From Glebionis coronaria (taxonomy: Eukaryota > Streptophyta > Magnoliopsida > Asterales > Asteraceae), in NCBI GenBank assembly GCA_025667525.1, contig JANFOE010000582.1:124001-188000 (forward strand): a stretch of DNA of 64,000 bases, written 5' to 3'. Within the stretch, counting starts at the first letter, position 1; the number at the start of each line of letters is the position of its first letter. The position numbers and the translations under genes are program-made. The notes below the pieces were generated by a model. It did not search any database. It saw only the letters and a list, made by a program, of their open reading frames with translations, and was not told where the DNA came from. Of the stretch, positions 39,801-49,772 are shown piece after piece.

Positions 39801-40244
39801 AAACCATGCAGAATCATGTATGTTTCACCATGAAACATACATGATTCGTCAGATTCAAAATAAGTTTCTAGTGATTCCAAGATATCAACTCTCAATCAAT
39901 CAAAACATATCAGTTAGGTCAAATGAACACTAAATCATGCAGAATCATGTATGTTTCACCATGAAACATACATGATTCGTCAGATTCAAAATAAAACAAT
40001 CAAATATAAGCATAATAAGTTACCAAATAAGTGTAAATAATCATTTCCCTTTAATAAATCAAATATAAATTACCAGATAAGTGTAATAAGCATAAAACCC
40101 AGATAAACTACCAGATAAGCATAATAAGCATAAATTAAAAGCATAAAAATAAAAAAAAAGACCATTACTAGCTTCTCCAGACGGGTTCGATGATGATTTA
40201 AGCTTCGCCGCGTTAGCAGCAGCATACTCATCTCGTATATCCAT
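33873..40244 (-). CDS. MULE-borne Ulp1-type cysteine protease protein, 8 exons, 1,263 aa
   Basis: Exons, high to low: 40169-40244, 37142-38889, 36788-37036, 35791-36291, 35362-35663, 34990-35173, 34654-34911, 33873-34346. The junctions are GT/AG and the 3,792 bases stay open. The N-terminal half is low complexity: Pro-rich, then about six 13-residue repeats around KKGSKPVVEAKE, an acidic Ser/Glu/Asp block, and a Lys-rich block (KKAKVEKKEGVVKK). A conserved transposon-protein domain follows (FSNWWGLKVDQLP...ILGLPIGGISL). The C-terminal Ulp1 fold shows His in SNHFYVVVF, Asp in MLILDNASG and Cys in HEDCGVFAMIHLENY. Ulp1 enzymes cleave SUMO-like modifiers; in MULEs the role is unknown. The first short exon is the least certain. 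Confidence 0.85.
34400..34612. repeat. Palindromic repeat array in protease gene intron 7
   Basis: Ten or so tandem units with a strict 21-bp period. On the minus strand the frame of exon 7 stays open through the whole intron as KHICF(T/I/S)M repeats. Confidence 0.95.
35228..35312. repeat. Palindromic repeat remnants in protease gene intron 5
   Basis: Four degenerate units (TGAAACATACATGATGCATG type) in a 188-bp intron. Confidence 0.85.
36328..36666. repeat. Palindromic repeat array in protease gene intron 3
   Basis: The most regular array: about 14 consecutive units of TGAAACATATATGTTTCA with 3-base spacers, mostly TGG or CCA. The imperfect flanks GAACTTTGCATATA and ACTCTACAAATAAA(C/T)GTAAAA recur on both sides, suggesting the array expanded within a duplicated intron segment. 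Confidence 0.95.
38370..38610 (-). repeat. 39-bp tandem coding repeat in the protease gene
   Basis: Six or so head-to-tail copies of a 39-bp unit in exon 2, encoding 13 residues around KKGSKPVVEAKE with Ser, Asn or Asp at the variable last position. The period preserves the frame. Confidence 0.9.
38890..40168. repeat. Protease gene intron 1, built of palindromes and direct repeats
   Basis: The intron holds palindrome clusters at 38993-39115, 39483-39700 and single units near 39245, 39335, 39425, 39825 and 39960. A 90-bp direct repeat starting GTTAGGTCAAAATGAACACT recurs at 39205, 39295 and 39385. A longer phrase (AAGCCAAGAAATCAACTCTC) recurs at 39170 and 39745. The last 150 bases are AT-rich without repeats of this kind. 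Confidence 0.85.
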
Positions 40245-41559
40245 ATAGATGTAAAAATTAGGGTTAGGGTTACGATTATATGTACAAATGAGACGATTAG
40301 AGGATTCCGAATAGATCGGATGGTGGTTGAGGTGGTTCCGGAGGTGGTTGGGGTGGTTGCGGAGGTGGTTGGGGTGGTTACGGGTTGGGGAGAGTGAGTG
40401 TAGGAGAGTGTGTGTGTTTTTTTAGAAATTGAATGAAAAAAATAGAAAGTAGTAAATATGGATATAGAGAGTGTGTGTGTTTTTTTAGTAGTTGCGAGTA
40501 AATAAAAAAAAAATCTCAACCACTCAAATATATAAAAATGGAGGGCCAGGATTATCCCATTTGGTCTATGACAAAATTGGGGTCTATGGGGAACTTTTTC
40601 CTATTTAACCTTACTTAAAAATTTCATGTATATCCATCTCTTTAATACAAAATTTCATATATATTCAATTTTACTTAAAAATTTCATATATATCCAATTT
40701 AAAGCTTGAAATTTCATATATGTCAAAATACCTAATTTATATATAACTAAAACTTTAAAATACATATTAATTATCATTTAAATCTAAAATAACAATTATA
40801 TTCATGTTTCCCTACCTAATAATATGCACATCTAATCACCAAAACAACGACAAATCATTAAAATTCCATAAAAAAAACAAATCTAACTAACCTTGCAATT
40901 GATAATAAACCAACAATCAGTATTCTTATCAAGTTGTGACACTACTTTCATCTTTAATATTAAAAACACAATTTATTTGTTCCATCAGTATTTTGATTAC
41001 TTTCTTCTATTTTTGTATATTATCTAATAATTTAAGTATTATTATGATTATTTTATCATTTTAAATATATGGTAGTAAGCTTTATTTTTCTACTAACCGA
41101 ATGATATAACTTTTGTGTTTGTTTGGTAATTGTAATTAGATCTTTTCTTTTTTTTATTCTTAAATACTTTGATAAAATATGCTTTGCATCAATGTGTGTG
41201 CATATAATAATTTGAGACATTGTTTATATAAAAATATATAAATATATACTTAAGTATAAGAAAAAGAAATAAGTGTATAATGTTTATTTTAGGTTTATAT
41301 AATATCTAATATGTGTTTTATGTTTTAAATTATATATATAAATTGAGTATTTGGACATATATTAAATTTCAAGTAAACAATTGGACATATATGAAATTTT
41401 ATGTTTAAAATTGGATATATATGAAATTTTTAAATAAAGTTGGATATATATGAAATTTTGTGTCAAAAGAATGACATATATGAAATTATCCCTTGATAGG
41501 TAGACTTTACCAATCTTACCCAAACCCTTATCTTCTTTCATATAATTACATATATTGCC

Positions 41560-42292
41560 ACTAAAAGAACTATTCGTGTTCCACATATTCTCCTCACATG
41601 TTGAACTTATCTCTACGCTTAATCCAAGCTCCTTCACCATCTCAAAAACATTTAGATGTTGCTCCCCATGCTACCAAAACATAGAAAAACAACGGATAAC
41701 GAAGGTTGTTGGTCCAAACATTCGTTAATCTTTTCATGACTTGACCGGTTTGCATGCCATCTAACTGGTCCAACATGATCAATAATCGGTCCCCACGGGT
41801 TTACAATACATTTGGTCTCTTTGCACCTAAGCGCGTGATGCACAAAGCACGAGTAACCAAGATCTTTTTTCTTGATACAATGCAATGATATGCGTTCAAC
41901 AGTACAGGGGTGGTAAAACATTGTACCCTTAACTGAGACATTAAGTCTGCGTCAGTCTCATCGGATGACAAGGTTGTAAGGTGGAGGACAAAACTAAGAT
42001 AAGCCACGGTAGACGCAATGAATAAGTATGATGGAATGTTGAGATCGTTAGCAACATCAATCATGGAAGTGCAAAACATGTCTACAAAAAAGCCTACCAG
42101 TGGAACATCATTTGTGAGGTTTTGTAGGTTTGTTTGACTATCGGTATGTGGTTTTGTATGTAGAGTGACATGAACTCGATTACCGAGCTGTATTGATCTT
42201 ACTGTGGTATGTGGTAAATATGAATTTGAATGAATCGAATATGTTCGGTTGATGTACAAGATTGGATATAGTCAGCAATGAGAGGCCTCCAT
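41560..42292 (-). pseudogene. Captured UDP-glycosyltransferase fragments (UGT71-like)
   Basis: Minus-strand pieces of a family-1 plant glycosyltransferase. An ATG at 42292 opens MEASHC followed by a stop, so the N-terminus is not the normal one. Then VGFFVDMFCTSMIDVAND (about 42100), a linker, GPIIDHVGPVRWHANRSSHE and PSLSVVFLCFGSMGSN (about 41660-41790), then EMVKELGLSVEI (about 41600-41650). The region between FGSMGS and EMVKEL is deleted; it should hold the PSPG box that binds the UDP-sugar, so the copy cannot be an active transferase. Frameshifts and stops separate the pieces. Similarity to the UGT71 group is from motif memory. It lies between inverted repeat arms. Confidence 0.85.
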
Positions 42293-42442
42293 TGTTTGGT
42301 ACTGATCTGAGTTTTTTTTAATAGAATAATATGTTAAAGAATATAAGGGTAATAGAGTCATTTCAGTGTAAGATTGGTAAAGTCTACCATCAATTTGGAA
42401 GTTCATTATTAATGTCTAGCGATTAAATTGTAAGTGTTTAAA

Positions 42443-42599
42443 GGCGATACATTTTGATAAGTACGATGGTATTGTATAACTTTTACCCACTCCTCTATTT
42501 ATCAAAGTTTTGATGAACTCATCACAACCGTCCAATTCTTTTCTATCTCACGGTCCAAGTTAAATAAAAAAATAAACAAACCGATCCTCCCAAACCCCA
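42443..42599. other. Unassigned spacer
   Basis: AT-rich spacer between the glycosyltransferase-carrying element and the foldback element. I see nothing in it. Confidence 0.5.
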
Positions 42600-43850
42600 A
42601 CTGTTATCTCATCTTCTTCTTTCTCATACCGACCACCACCAGCCCCCTCACCCTCTACACGCACAAACACACAGTTAATCAACCACCATAGATTTCGGCC
42701 ACCCCCACAACAATCCGGCGAGATCCACAAGAATCCACCACTTTCCTGCGAGTTTCACAACAAACCCACTTCTCCGGCGACTTCCACAACAAATCAACCA
42801 TTTTCCGACGACTTCCACAACAAATCAACCATTTTTTGGCGACTTCCACAACAAACCCAATATTTTTTGGTGAGTTCCACAACGAACCCACCCTTATCCG
42901 ACGACCTCCACAGCAAACTACCTTGTTCCGGCGACTTCCACAACAATCTACCATCTTCCACGACCTCCACAACAAACAACCATCTTCCGGTGACCTCCAC
43001 AACAAGCCAGCATCTTCCATGTTACTGAAAATGTAGATGCCGATGACGATGTTACTGAAAATATAGTTGTCGATGCCAATGTTACTGACAATGTAGATGC
43101 CAATGGAGATGTAGTTGTTTGTAATATACGTAATAACTTTGTAACAGAATCATGGTGACTCATGTATGAGTCACCGTGACTCATTTATGAGTCATCGTGA
43201 CTCATGTATGAGTCACCGTGACTCATGTATGAGTCACCGTGACTCATCTATGAGTCACCGTGACTCATCTATGAGTCATCGTGACTCGTCTATGAGTCAC
43301 CGTGACTCATGCATGAGTCACCGTGACTCATGTATGAGTCAACGTGACTCATGTGTGAGTCACCGTGACTCATGTGTGAGTCATCGTGACTTATGTGTGA
43401 GTCACCATGACTCATGTGTGAGTCATCGTGACTCATGTATGAGTCATGGTGACTCATATATGAGTCATGGTGACTCATATATAAGTCATATATGAGTCAT
43501 CATGACTCATTTATGAGTAAATGACGAGGTCACCGGAAAAGTAAGTTTGTTGTGGAAGTCGCTGGAAAATGGTGGATTTATTGTGGAAGTCGCCTGAGAA
43601 CTAGGTTTGAACTCGCTGGAAATTGGTGGATTCTTGTGGATCTCGCCAGAAAATGGTGGATTTGTTGTGGAAGTCACTTGAGAGCTATGTTTGTTGTAGA
43701 ACTCGCCGAAAATTGGTGGATTCTTGTGAATCTCGCCGGAAAATGGTGGATTTGTAGTGGAAGTCGCCGGAGAAGTGGGTTTGTTGTGGAACCCGCCGGA
43801 AAATGGTGGATCCGTGTGGAGGTCGTCGGAAATTGGTGGTTTTGATTAAA
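42600..43850. mobile_element. Foldback element with a second palindromic 21-bp satellite
   Basis: The left arm (about 42690-43015) is built of irregular 33-36-base units such as CCGGCGACTTCCACAACAA. The right arm (about 43530-43845) is the inverted counterpart (TTGTTGTGGAAGTCGCCGG). Between them is a short acidic reading frame (VTENVDADDDVTENIVVDAN, 43020-43155) that resembles the acidic first exon of the MULE transposase in style, then the palindrome array at 43150-43520. Termini and target duplication were not found. I infer a MULE-related remnant because leader, acidic exon and satellite come in the same order as at 28600-29575. Confidence 0.6.
43150..43520. repeat. GTGACTCATGTATGAGTCAC palindromic array, 21-bp period
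   Basis: About 17 units of the 18-bp core TGACTCATGTATGAGTCA with 3-base spacers (CCG, TCG, TGG). Each unit carries two TGA(G/C)TCA motifs, the core recognised by GCN4/Opaque2-type bZIP factors. Both strands are open as a 7-residue repeat (MSHRDSC, MSHHDSY). Confidence 0.95.
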
Positions 43851-43856
43851 ACATGT

Positions 43857-45373
43857 ATTTTTAACCTAAAGTATTTACTTAGCTTAATTTAATTAAAACA
43901 TGTATTTTTAATTAAATTCTTATAATATATAGTTTAATTAATTAACCAAGTTATTTAATTAATAAGCTATAACCATTAAACCATGACTTGTATTTTACTA
44001 ATTAAACTTTATTTATTATTAATAATTCAGCTTATTTCTAATTATGGAAACTTACTATTTTTTGAAACTTTCTATTTTTATAAACTTACTATTTATGAAA
44101 ACCTGTTATTTTTAGAAAGTTACTTAGTATTAAAATACAAGTATTATAATACCATACTACATGAATAATAAACAACAGAATACAAGAATAACTATAGATT
44201 AACACTTAACTCAGTTAAAACATGACATAACATGAATAATAAGCTAAGAACACACATAACAAGTAAAACACATGTAATTCAGACAACTCATACACGTTCC
44301 CATTCTTATGTAGTATTATCCATCAAAGCGGAGTAGGTTCTTCAGCATTTCCGTTAGCTTCTACTGGACACAAGGTACGGATTTCCCGTCCTTCAGTAAG
44401 GACAAGCTCTTCCTTTATTAGGATTTCACGTATGCAACCAACTATTTTCCTCAGTAGTTACAGATTAAATGCTTATGTTTTATTAGTTACCTTGGCCATA
44501 TACATGCATGCCAGTTTCACCTAGTTATGGAGGTACCATAACCATAACACTAGAGGCACTAGTGTTATGACTTCACTATGGTGGAGTGATAGCTCGTGGC
44601 GTCCCCGTTCAGTTATTTGGCCATTATTATTATTATATTATCATGTGGGGCGTATGGGTGCATCCTAGTTACAGTGTCAGTCAGGATTTCATGGTAAATG
44701 TGGTGTGTGCCTTGCATCCTTCACAAGGAGCTGATCCCTCCTACCCATTACCATTTAATTAGAGGCATCCCATCTAATTGCATGACGAGGTCACCCCTCC
44801 AAGTATTCATGCACGTTGTTGACCTCATGACCTATATTGGCTTTTCGTATATTAAACTAATACAGATTTTTCATAAGTAACATAAGCTATGTTTTCAGAA
44901 CTAAAACCAGTAAACATGACATACATCTAGGTTTCCCAGGACTTATTCATTTTCGCTACTTTTCATGCTTTATATGCTCTTACTATGCTTCATTACTCTA
45001 TGTTTCCATGCTTTATTGTATATCCGTACACTGGGTGTTATGCTCAGGCGTTTTCCATTTCCATGTCCCCAAACAGCAGGTACCCAAGGCCGCAAGTAAG
45101 ATCTCAAGAGTATGTGTATTCGGATGGAAGCTATCCAGCCTCCTTTACCTTATGCATTTATTCCTACTTTCTCATACTTTACTTCATTTGGACATTGTTT
45201 AGTCCTTTCATTTATAGTACTTATATTTGCTTATGTGTGAGTTACTTAGACTACCGATGTTTGTTTCTGGTATTTCTATTTATGGTCATGAATGTTTAGA
45301 CATTTACCTTGCATGCTTTGATGACACGCCATATCTTACTGTAGCATTCTATCTTAACAAATGGGGTGTTACA
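43857..45373 (+). repeat. 5' LTR, truncated at its start, of gypsy element A
   Basis: It ends ...GGGGTGTTACA at 45373, five bases before the primer binding site. It matches the reverse complement of the LTR at 8382, but the first several hundred bases of that LTR have no counterpart here, so this copy is shortened at its left end. The left limit is approximate. The open frames inside (for example 44985-45299) are not genes. Confidence 0.7.
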
Positions 45374-45377
45374 ATTA

Positions 45378-45390
45378 TGGTATCAGAGCC
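45378..45390 (+). promoter_or_regulatory. Primer binding site of gypsy element A
   Basis: TGGTATCAGAGCC, complementary to initiator-Met tRNA, directly after the LTR; it sets the element in plus orientation. Confidence 0.9.
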
Positions 45391-45825
45391 AAGGTTTCGA
45401 CCTGTAGCTCTATAAAATATGACCTATGACTTACGGGTAGTCACCATCGTCTTCCTAAAACCGACAGTTGGTTTTCATGCATTCATTCATTTTCATTTTA
45501 TTTCATGCATTCATAGCATTGTGGCAGGTTTATGACTAAGTAATGGTTGGTACATGACTGGCCCTATTTAGTCGCATGTGCTTTTATCGAAACTTTAACT
45601 TTGGGACCGACCCATAGGCATCCCCCGCTATGTCTTTTGTTTTTGATAAACTGAACATAGGCGTTTACCCTCGCGCATATAAAAGTTTTTGTAAAACGTA
45701 TCATGCATTCTAAAGTGTTTCATGCATTATAAACTGTTTCATTGATTTATACATGGTTCATGCATTTTATGTTCATCTTATTTCAGACTTATCATTTATG
45801 TTGCATTTTTGTTTTAAACTGTCAG

Positions 45826-47742
45826 ATGGTGAACACACGCAATGCTCAGGAATTGGTTGCAGCTTTCAATGCAGCTTTGCAAGCCATCCTTCCCCAAATT
45901 CGCAATGAAATCAGGGACGAAGTTCATGCTGAAATTCAAGCTCAGGGCGTTCAGTTTGGCCCTCATCCTGAAAAATACTACAACAATAATCCTCCACCAC
46001 CACCTGTTACCCTTATGTCTTGGTTGGAGCGATTCAACAAGCAGAGACCCCGTTCGTTTGAGCAGACTGATAGCCCCAACGAGGCTGAAGCTTGGATTTC
46101 TCACATCGAGAAGATATTTGATGCGATCGGTTGTGACAGCGTTTTCAAGGCAAGACTGGCTTGCTATAAGTTTGAAGGTGATGTACTACAGTGGTGGAAG
46201 TCTGTCAAGCAGTCCAATGGTGGTGATAATTGGGTTGCACTGTTGACATGGGACCAGTTTAAGGAGCTCTTCCTTAATCAGTATTTCCCACATGCTAAGC
46301 AGGAGAAGCTTAAGAGGGAATATCATAATATCTGATAGGTTGCTGGGGAGAATAACAACGAATTCATGCAGAGGTTTATCCATTTGGCTTGTTTCTTGGG
46401 AGCAGCAGTTGGTACTGCTGAGGAGCAAGCTGAGAAGTTTCGCTGGGCTCTTCGCACTTTGGTTGCCAACAGTTTGGTTTGTGCTACGTTCATTACAGTG
46501 GCACATGTGGCCGATGCAACCCGAAAGCTTGAGATGCTTTAGGAACGAGAGGAGTTTGGTGATGATCGAGCCGTGAAGAGGTATCTTTAATCACCAATTG
46601 TAAACCATTCATTTCTATCAGTACTTTCATTTTCATATCATCCTCTATTCAATTTTACCTTTCAGACAGAAGACTGACTACCGTAAGCCTGCGGCCGCTC
46701 AGCAGCAAGCATCTATGGGAAATCGTCAGACCAACGATCGTTCTGGTACAGAGAGGCGTGGCGGTAATGATAATTACCGTAACAACGCTAATAACTCGAA
46801 CAACAGCAGGTCCCTACATTTACCTTCTTTCATGATAAACTATCTTATGTTATGGTATTTTGACACTCCAACGATTCTAATTCAAGAACAACAACAACGG
46901 TAGGGATCAGGACCGTAGACGTTCATAGCCTAACCGTTCTACTTCATTTGGTAATTTTCAAACCTTGTATGTAATCATGTTTATGCTCCATGATCATGTC
47001 TCATGCATGTAATCCTGAAACAGGCTCCCAGCTAGCTAGGGCGCCTGCTGGAGGATTCACGCATCCTATATGTCCTACTTGTTCGTGCAGACATTCTGGT
47101 GTTTGTCGCCGAGGTACTGGTGGTTGTTTCAAGTGTATCCAACAAGGCCATCAGCAGAAGGATTGTCGCCAAGGTGAGATCAAAGGCACCTCTGGACATG
47201 CCGACACCAAACCACCTCCTACTTCTGATCGCGTGTTCACTACTACTAGAGATCAGGAGAACAAGACTTCAGGTACCATCACTGTGAATCTCTTTATGAA
47301 TGGTTTGGTAGCATGTGTTCTGTTTGATACTGGAGCGACTCATTCAGTCATATCCACTACTTTTGCTGTACGTGTTAGGATTTCCCTTATGCCATTAGAT
47401 AATGCCTTATGCATTTCCGCGCCACTTAGGGACTCTGTACGAATCACCCAGGTATAGAGAGATCTTCCCCTAGAATTTGATGATAAGATCCGCAGAGTTG
47501 ACGCACTTCCTTTGGACATGTGCGATTTTTATTTGATATTGGGCATGGACTGGTTATCCAAACACCAGGCAACTATAGACTGCCACACTTATCGAGTTAT
47601 CTTTGGTGATGTCAAATCTCTAGAGTACATACACCATGGTTTTCTACCAGGGAGGTCGGTACAAATTATTTCATCCATGGAGGCGAGTGCATTACTAACA
47701 CACGGCTGTCAGGGCATTATAGCCAATATTCATGACATTACT
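45826..47742 (+). pseudogene. Gypsy element A: decayed gag and protease
   Basis: An ATG at 45826 starts MVNTRNAQELVAAFNAAL. A Ty3 gag core follows (EAEAWISHIEKIFDAIGC...QWWKSVKQ...FNQYFP-like FLNQYFPHAKQ), then two stops (TGA TAG at 46333-46338). Coding continues with FMQRFIHLACFLGAA, a further stop, a Gly/Asn-rich stretch, and a zinc knuckle CFKCIQQGHQQKDC (about 47125-47170). The aspartic protease shows its active site intact, VLFDTGATHSVIS (about 47320-47350), then CDFYLILGMDWLSKHQATID. The order and wording fit chromovirus-type Ty3/gypsy elements (Tekay/Del group, inferred). Non-coding pieces at 46590-46665 and 46810-46980 interrupt it. The coding stops at 47742 where copia element 3 was inserted. 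Confidence 0.85.
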
Positions 47743-48556
47743 TGTTGGGTCAGTATTTACTGACCCTGAAGCAACTCTAGGATTTGAATATAAAATCCTC
47801 CTAAGTGTTTCATGCTCAGCAGTAAGGCTAGTCTGCTGAAGAATGACTAGAGGAACAAAGTTCCTATTGAAGACTTTATTGTTGAAGAAAGTTCAGTAAT
47901 CCCCATCTAGTTAACTTAGAAGACAAAGGAGTCTTCGCTTCAAATACTAGGCGGTCTAGTTGCTGAAGAACAAGGACTGAAGAAGGGCTTTCAGTTCAGT
48001 TTGGTTTGACAATACCAAACTGAATGATGTCGATCTGTTGATCCCAAACTCATATCTTAAACCTTAGCTTGTTTAAGGGTTGTGATAGAGAGAATAGATT
48101 CAATCTAACACTAGAGAAACTTTGCAATACAAAGTAACTAAACAAGATGCGGAATGTAGTGTTTAGCACAAGAACAAATGGTTAAAGGAAACCTTAAACT
48201 TTAATATATCAAAGATATACGAATACCCAATAATGGTATTAGGGTTACAAAAACCTTAAAGTATGAAATGAAAGACAATAGAGAAAGACACACATTGCCT
48301 GATAACCTAGTGGGTCCTTTTATAGTACAAGAACTCACGTACAAGATTACTACTAACAAACTTGGAAAGTATCTCGGAATAGTAACATAAACGCGTTATA
48401 ATCTATTCCAAGTTTATCTCTAGCGGCAGGGTCTTTGACTTCAGTAGGGGAACCAATCCCCCTGCCTTTGTTATTTAGCAGGGGGAACTTACTCTAGCAG
48501 GGGAACCTTTGACCAACTAGCAGGGGTAACTAATACACTTATATTTATTCCTAACA
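47743..48556 (-). repeat. 3' LTR of copia element 3
   Basis: An 814-bp LTR bounded by TGTTGGG...CCTAACA. On the minus strand it is preceded by a polypurine tract (AGGGGAGGAT, 48557-48566), so it is the 3' LTR of a minus-strand element. An 8-bp hairpin (GGGTCAGT/ACTGACCC, 47747-47766) sits at its left tip. Repeated GCAGGGG(G)AAC phrases occur at 48425-48530. Confidence 0.85.
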
Positions 48557-48599
48557 ATCCTCCCCTAAACTTGTGCTTTCACCTAAAGACAAGTTTCTG

Positions 48600-49772
48600 A
48601 ATAAATCCTAGTTGATGAGGGTTCTTACAAAGTTACTGGCCAAAGCTGACTATGCATCATCCTTACCAGATCATAAGCAACAGGTGCTTTAGCATCTACA
48701 ATCAAGTCAGCCTGTGCCAATTTCTTCAAGGTCTCTTGATTGAAAGGATAATAACGATGATTAACCAAGTAAACACTTACCCCTTCCATGACTATCTCAT
48801 ACACCCTAGAATTGGTAAATAGCTTCCAATACAACAAATTTTCCCCCATTTACCGCATCAAATATGGGATCAAACAGTTCATGCTCATACATCCTATGCA
48901 TGCATTCCCAGATCACCCAATCCTTCTCTACACCATCCACAGTAGGAGGTTTTGCAGCAAAGTTCTTCTTCAAAATTTTCCACAGATCATCTAAGTCCTC
49001 ACTATCCAAAGTTTGAAACATGACATCTAGACTTAGAAATGTCTGTGTTGTATTGTCAGCTCTTTTGGTGAGATTTCATCATTTTCTTGCACAATTAGCT
49101 GTTTATCAATTTCTTCATTTGAGGGAAGCTGAGTCTCCTTAGTAACTATACCAACTTTTTCCATCCTCTTGAGTCTTTTGGTTGCCCTTTGTGCATTGAG
49201 TACAGATCTTTCAATTGCTGGAAAGCTTGCACCTGCTTGAGTTGATGCACTTGCTTGTGATGATGCACCTGCTTGTGATGATGCACCTGCTTGTGATGCT
49301 GCACCTGCTTGTTCACTGTTGTTCCTTCAGCCTTTCTTTTTCTAGATTCCCTAGCTCTCTATAACACTTCATTTTGCCTCCTGAGATACTCAGCTTCCTC
49401 AGGAGTGTTGGTAGCTATGAAGTCTTCCACATTTAACTCTCTTAGAACTTGTCTGACTTCCTTCTCTATCTCCTCAAAAGTCATGTCTCTGAAATTACCA
49501 TCAGTCCACTTCTTGTGTCTTTTGAGCAAAACTTTGTAGTGTGCCAGCCTCCCCTTCTCAGACCTCAAATATTTTTCCTTCCTGATTTGCCCTTCTTTCC
49601 AGTATTCATTTTGATACTTGTAAACTAGACAAATCAATTCATACCTGTCTTCCAAAGGAGCATTTACCAACTCCTTCTCCCATTGATCTAGAAACTCTTG
49701 AACATGAGGCACCCTGTCATCCAACTCTCTATGCATGATTTCAATTTGCTTAAGCATCTCTTTAGACCTCAT
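48600..49772 (-). pseudogene. Copia element 3: 3'-terminal extra coding region
   Basis: Two open pieces on the minus strand: 49772-49359 (MRSKEMLKQIEIMHREL, a charged helical protein with LVYKYQNEYWKEG) and 49021-48625, frameshifted near 48830 (MFQTLDSEDLDDLWKILKKN, then FTNSRVYEIVMEGVSVYLV). Composite-family copia elements commonly end in a variable region starting with a 'TLDxxDLxxLWK' motif; this match is from memory and its function is unknown. Between the pieces are short Ala/Ser repeats (CACCTGCTTGTGATG, 49250-49310). Upstream pol is missing because the LTR at 49773 was inserted in the frame. Confidence 0.7.

Larger units (their letters stand above)
28438..40601. mobile_element. 12.2-kb two-gene Mutator-like element (MULE)
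   Basis: The terminal repeats are about 65-70 bp and imperfect; both share the phrases ATAGACCAAATG, AATC.TGGCC and CTCCATTT or CATCCATTT in the same order. The flanking duplication is ATTTAACCT (9 bp, or 10 with a preceding T) at 28428-28437 and 40602-40611. It holds two convergent genes, a FAR1-type transposase and a Ulp1-domain protein, both open throughout. Known relatives by content are the Ulp1-carrying MULEs of Arabidopsis (Kaonashi) and melon (CUMULE). Arrays of a 21-bp palindromic repeat occupy most introns and the gap between the genes. Confidence 0.93.
28384..41492. mobile_element. About 0.93-kb non-autonomous MULE, split by the 12-kb MULE
   Basis: Its ends read GGGAAACTTTCATATATATC and, inverted, GGGATAATTTCATATATGTC, a typical plant MULE terminus. 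It is flanked by a perfect 9-bp target duplication TTGATAGGT at 28375-28383 and 41493-41501. The arms extend some 150 bp with repeated AAATTTCATATATATCC phrases. Removing the inner element and one copy of its duplication leaves about 935 bp with no coding sequence; the part at 40612-41492 is its right portion. Confidence 0.9.
28353..42442. mobile_element. Outermost transposon of the nest, carrying UDP-glycosyltransferase fragments
   Basis: Two inverted arms are seen. The left is split by the nested insertions (28353-28383 continuing at 41502-41545) and reads TTTAAACACTTACAATT...then TAGACTTTACCAATCTTAC. The right arm (about 42345-42442), inverted, reads the same two phrases with 28 extra bases between them. 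The exact termini and target duplication are not resolved. Between the arms, at 41560-42292, are fragments of a glycosyltransferase gene. Gene fragments between terminal repeats are the mark of a Pack-MULE-type element; the superfamily here is inferred. Confidence 0.6.
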
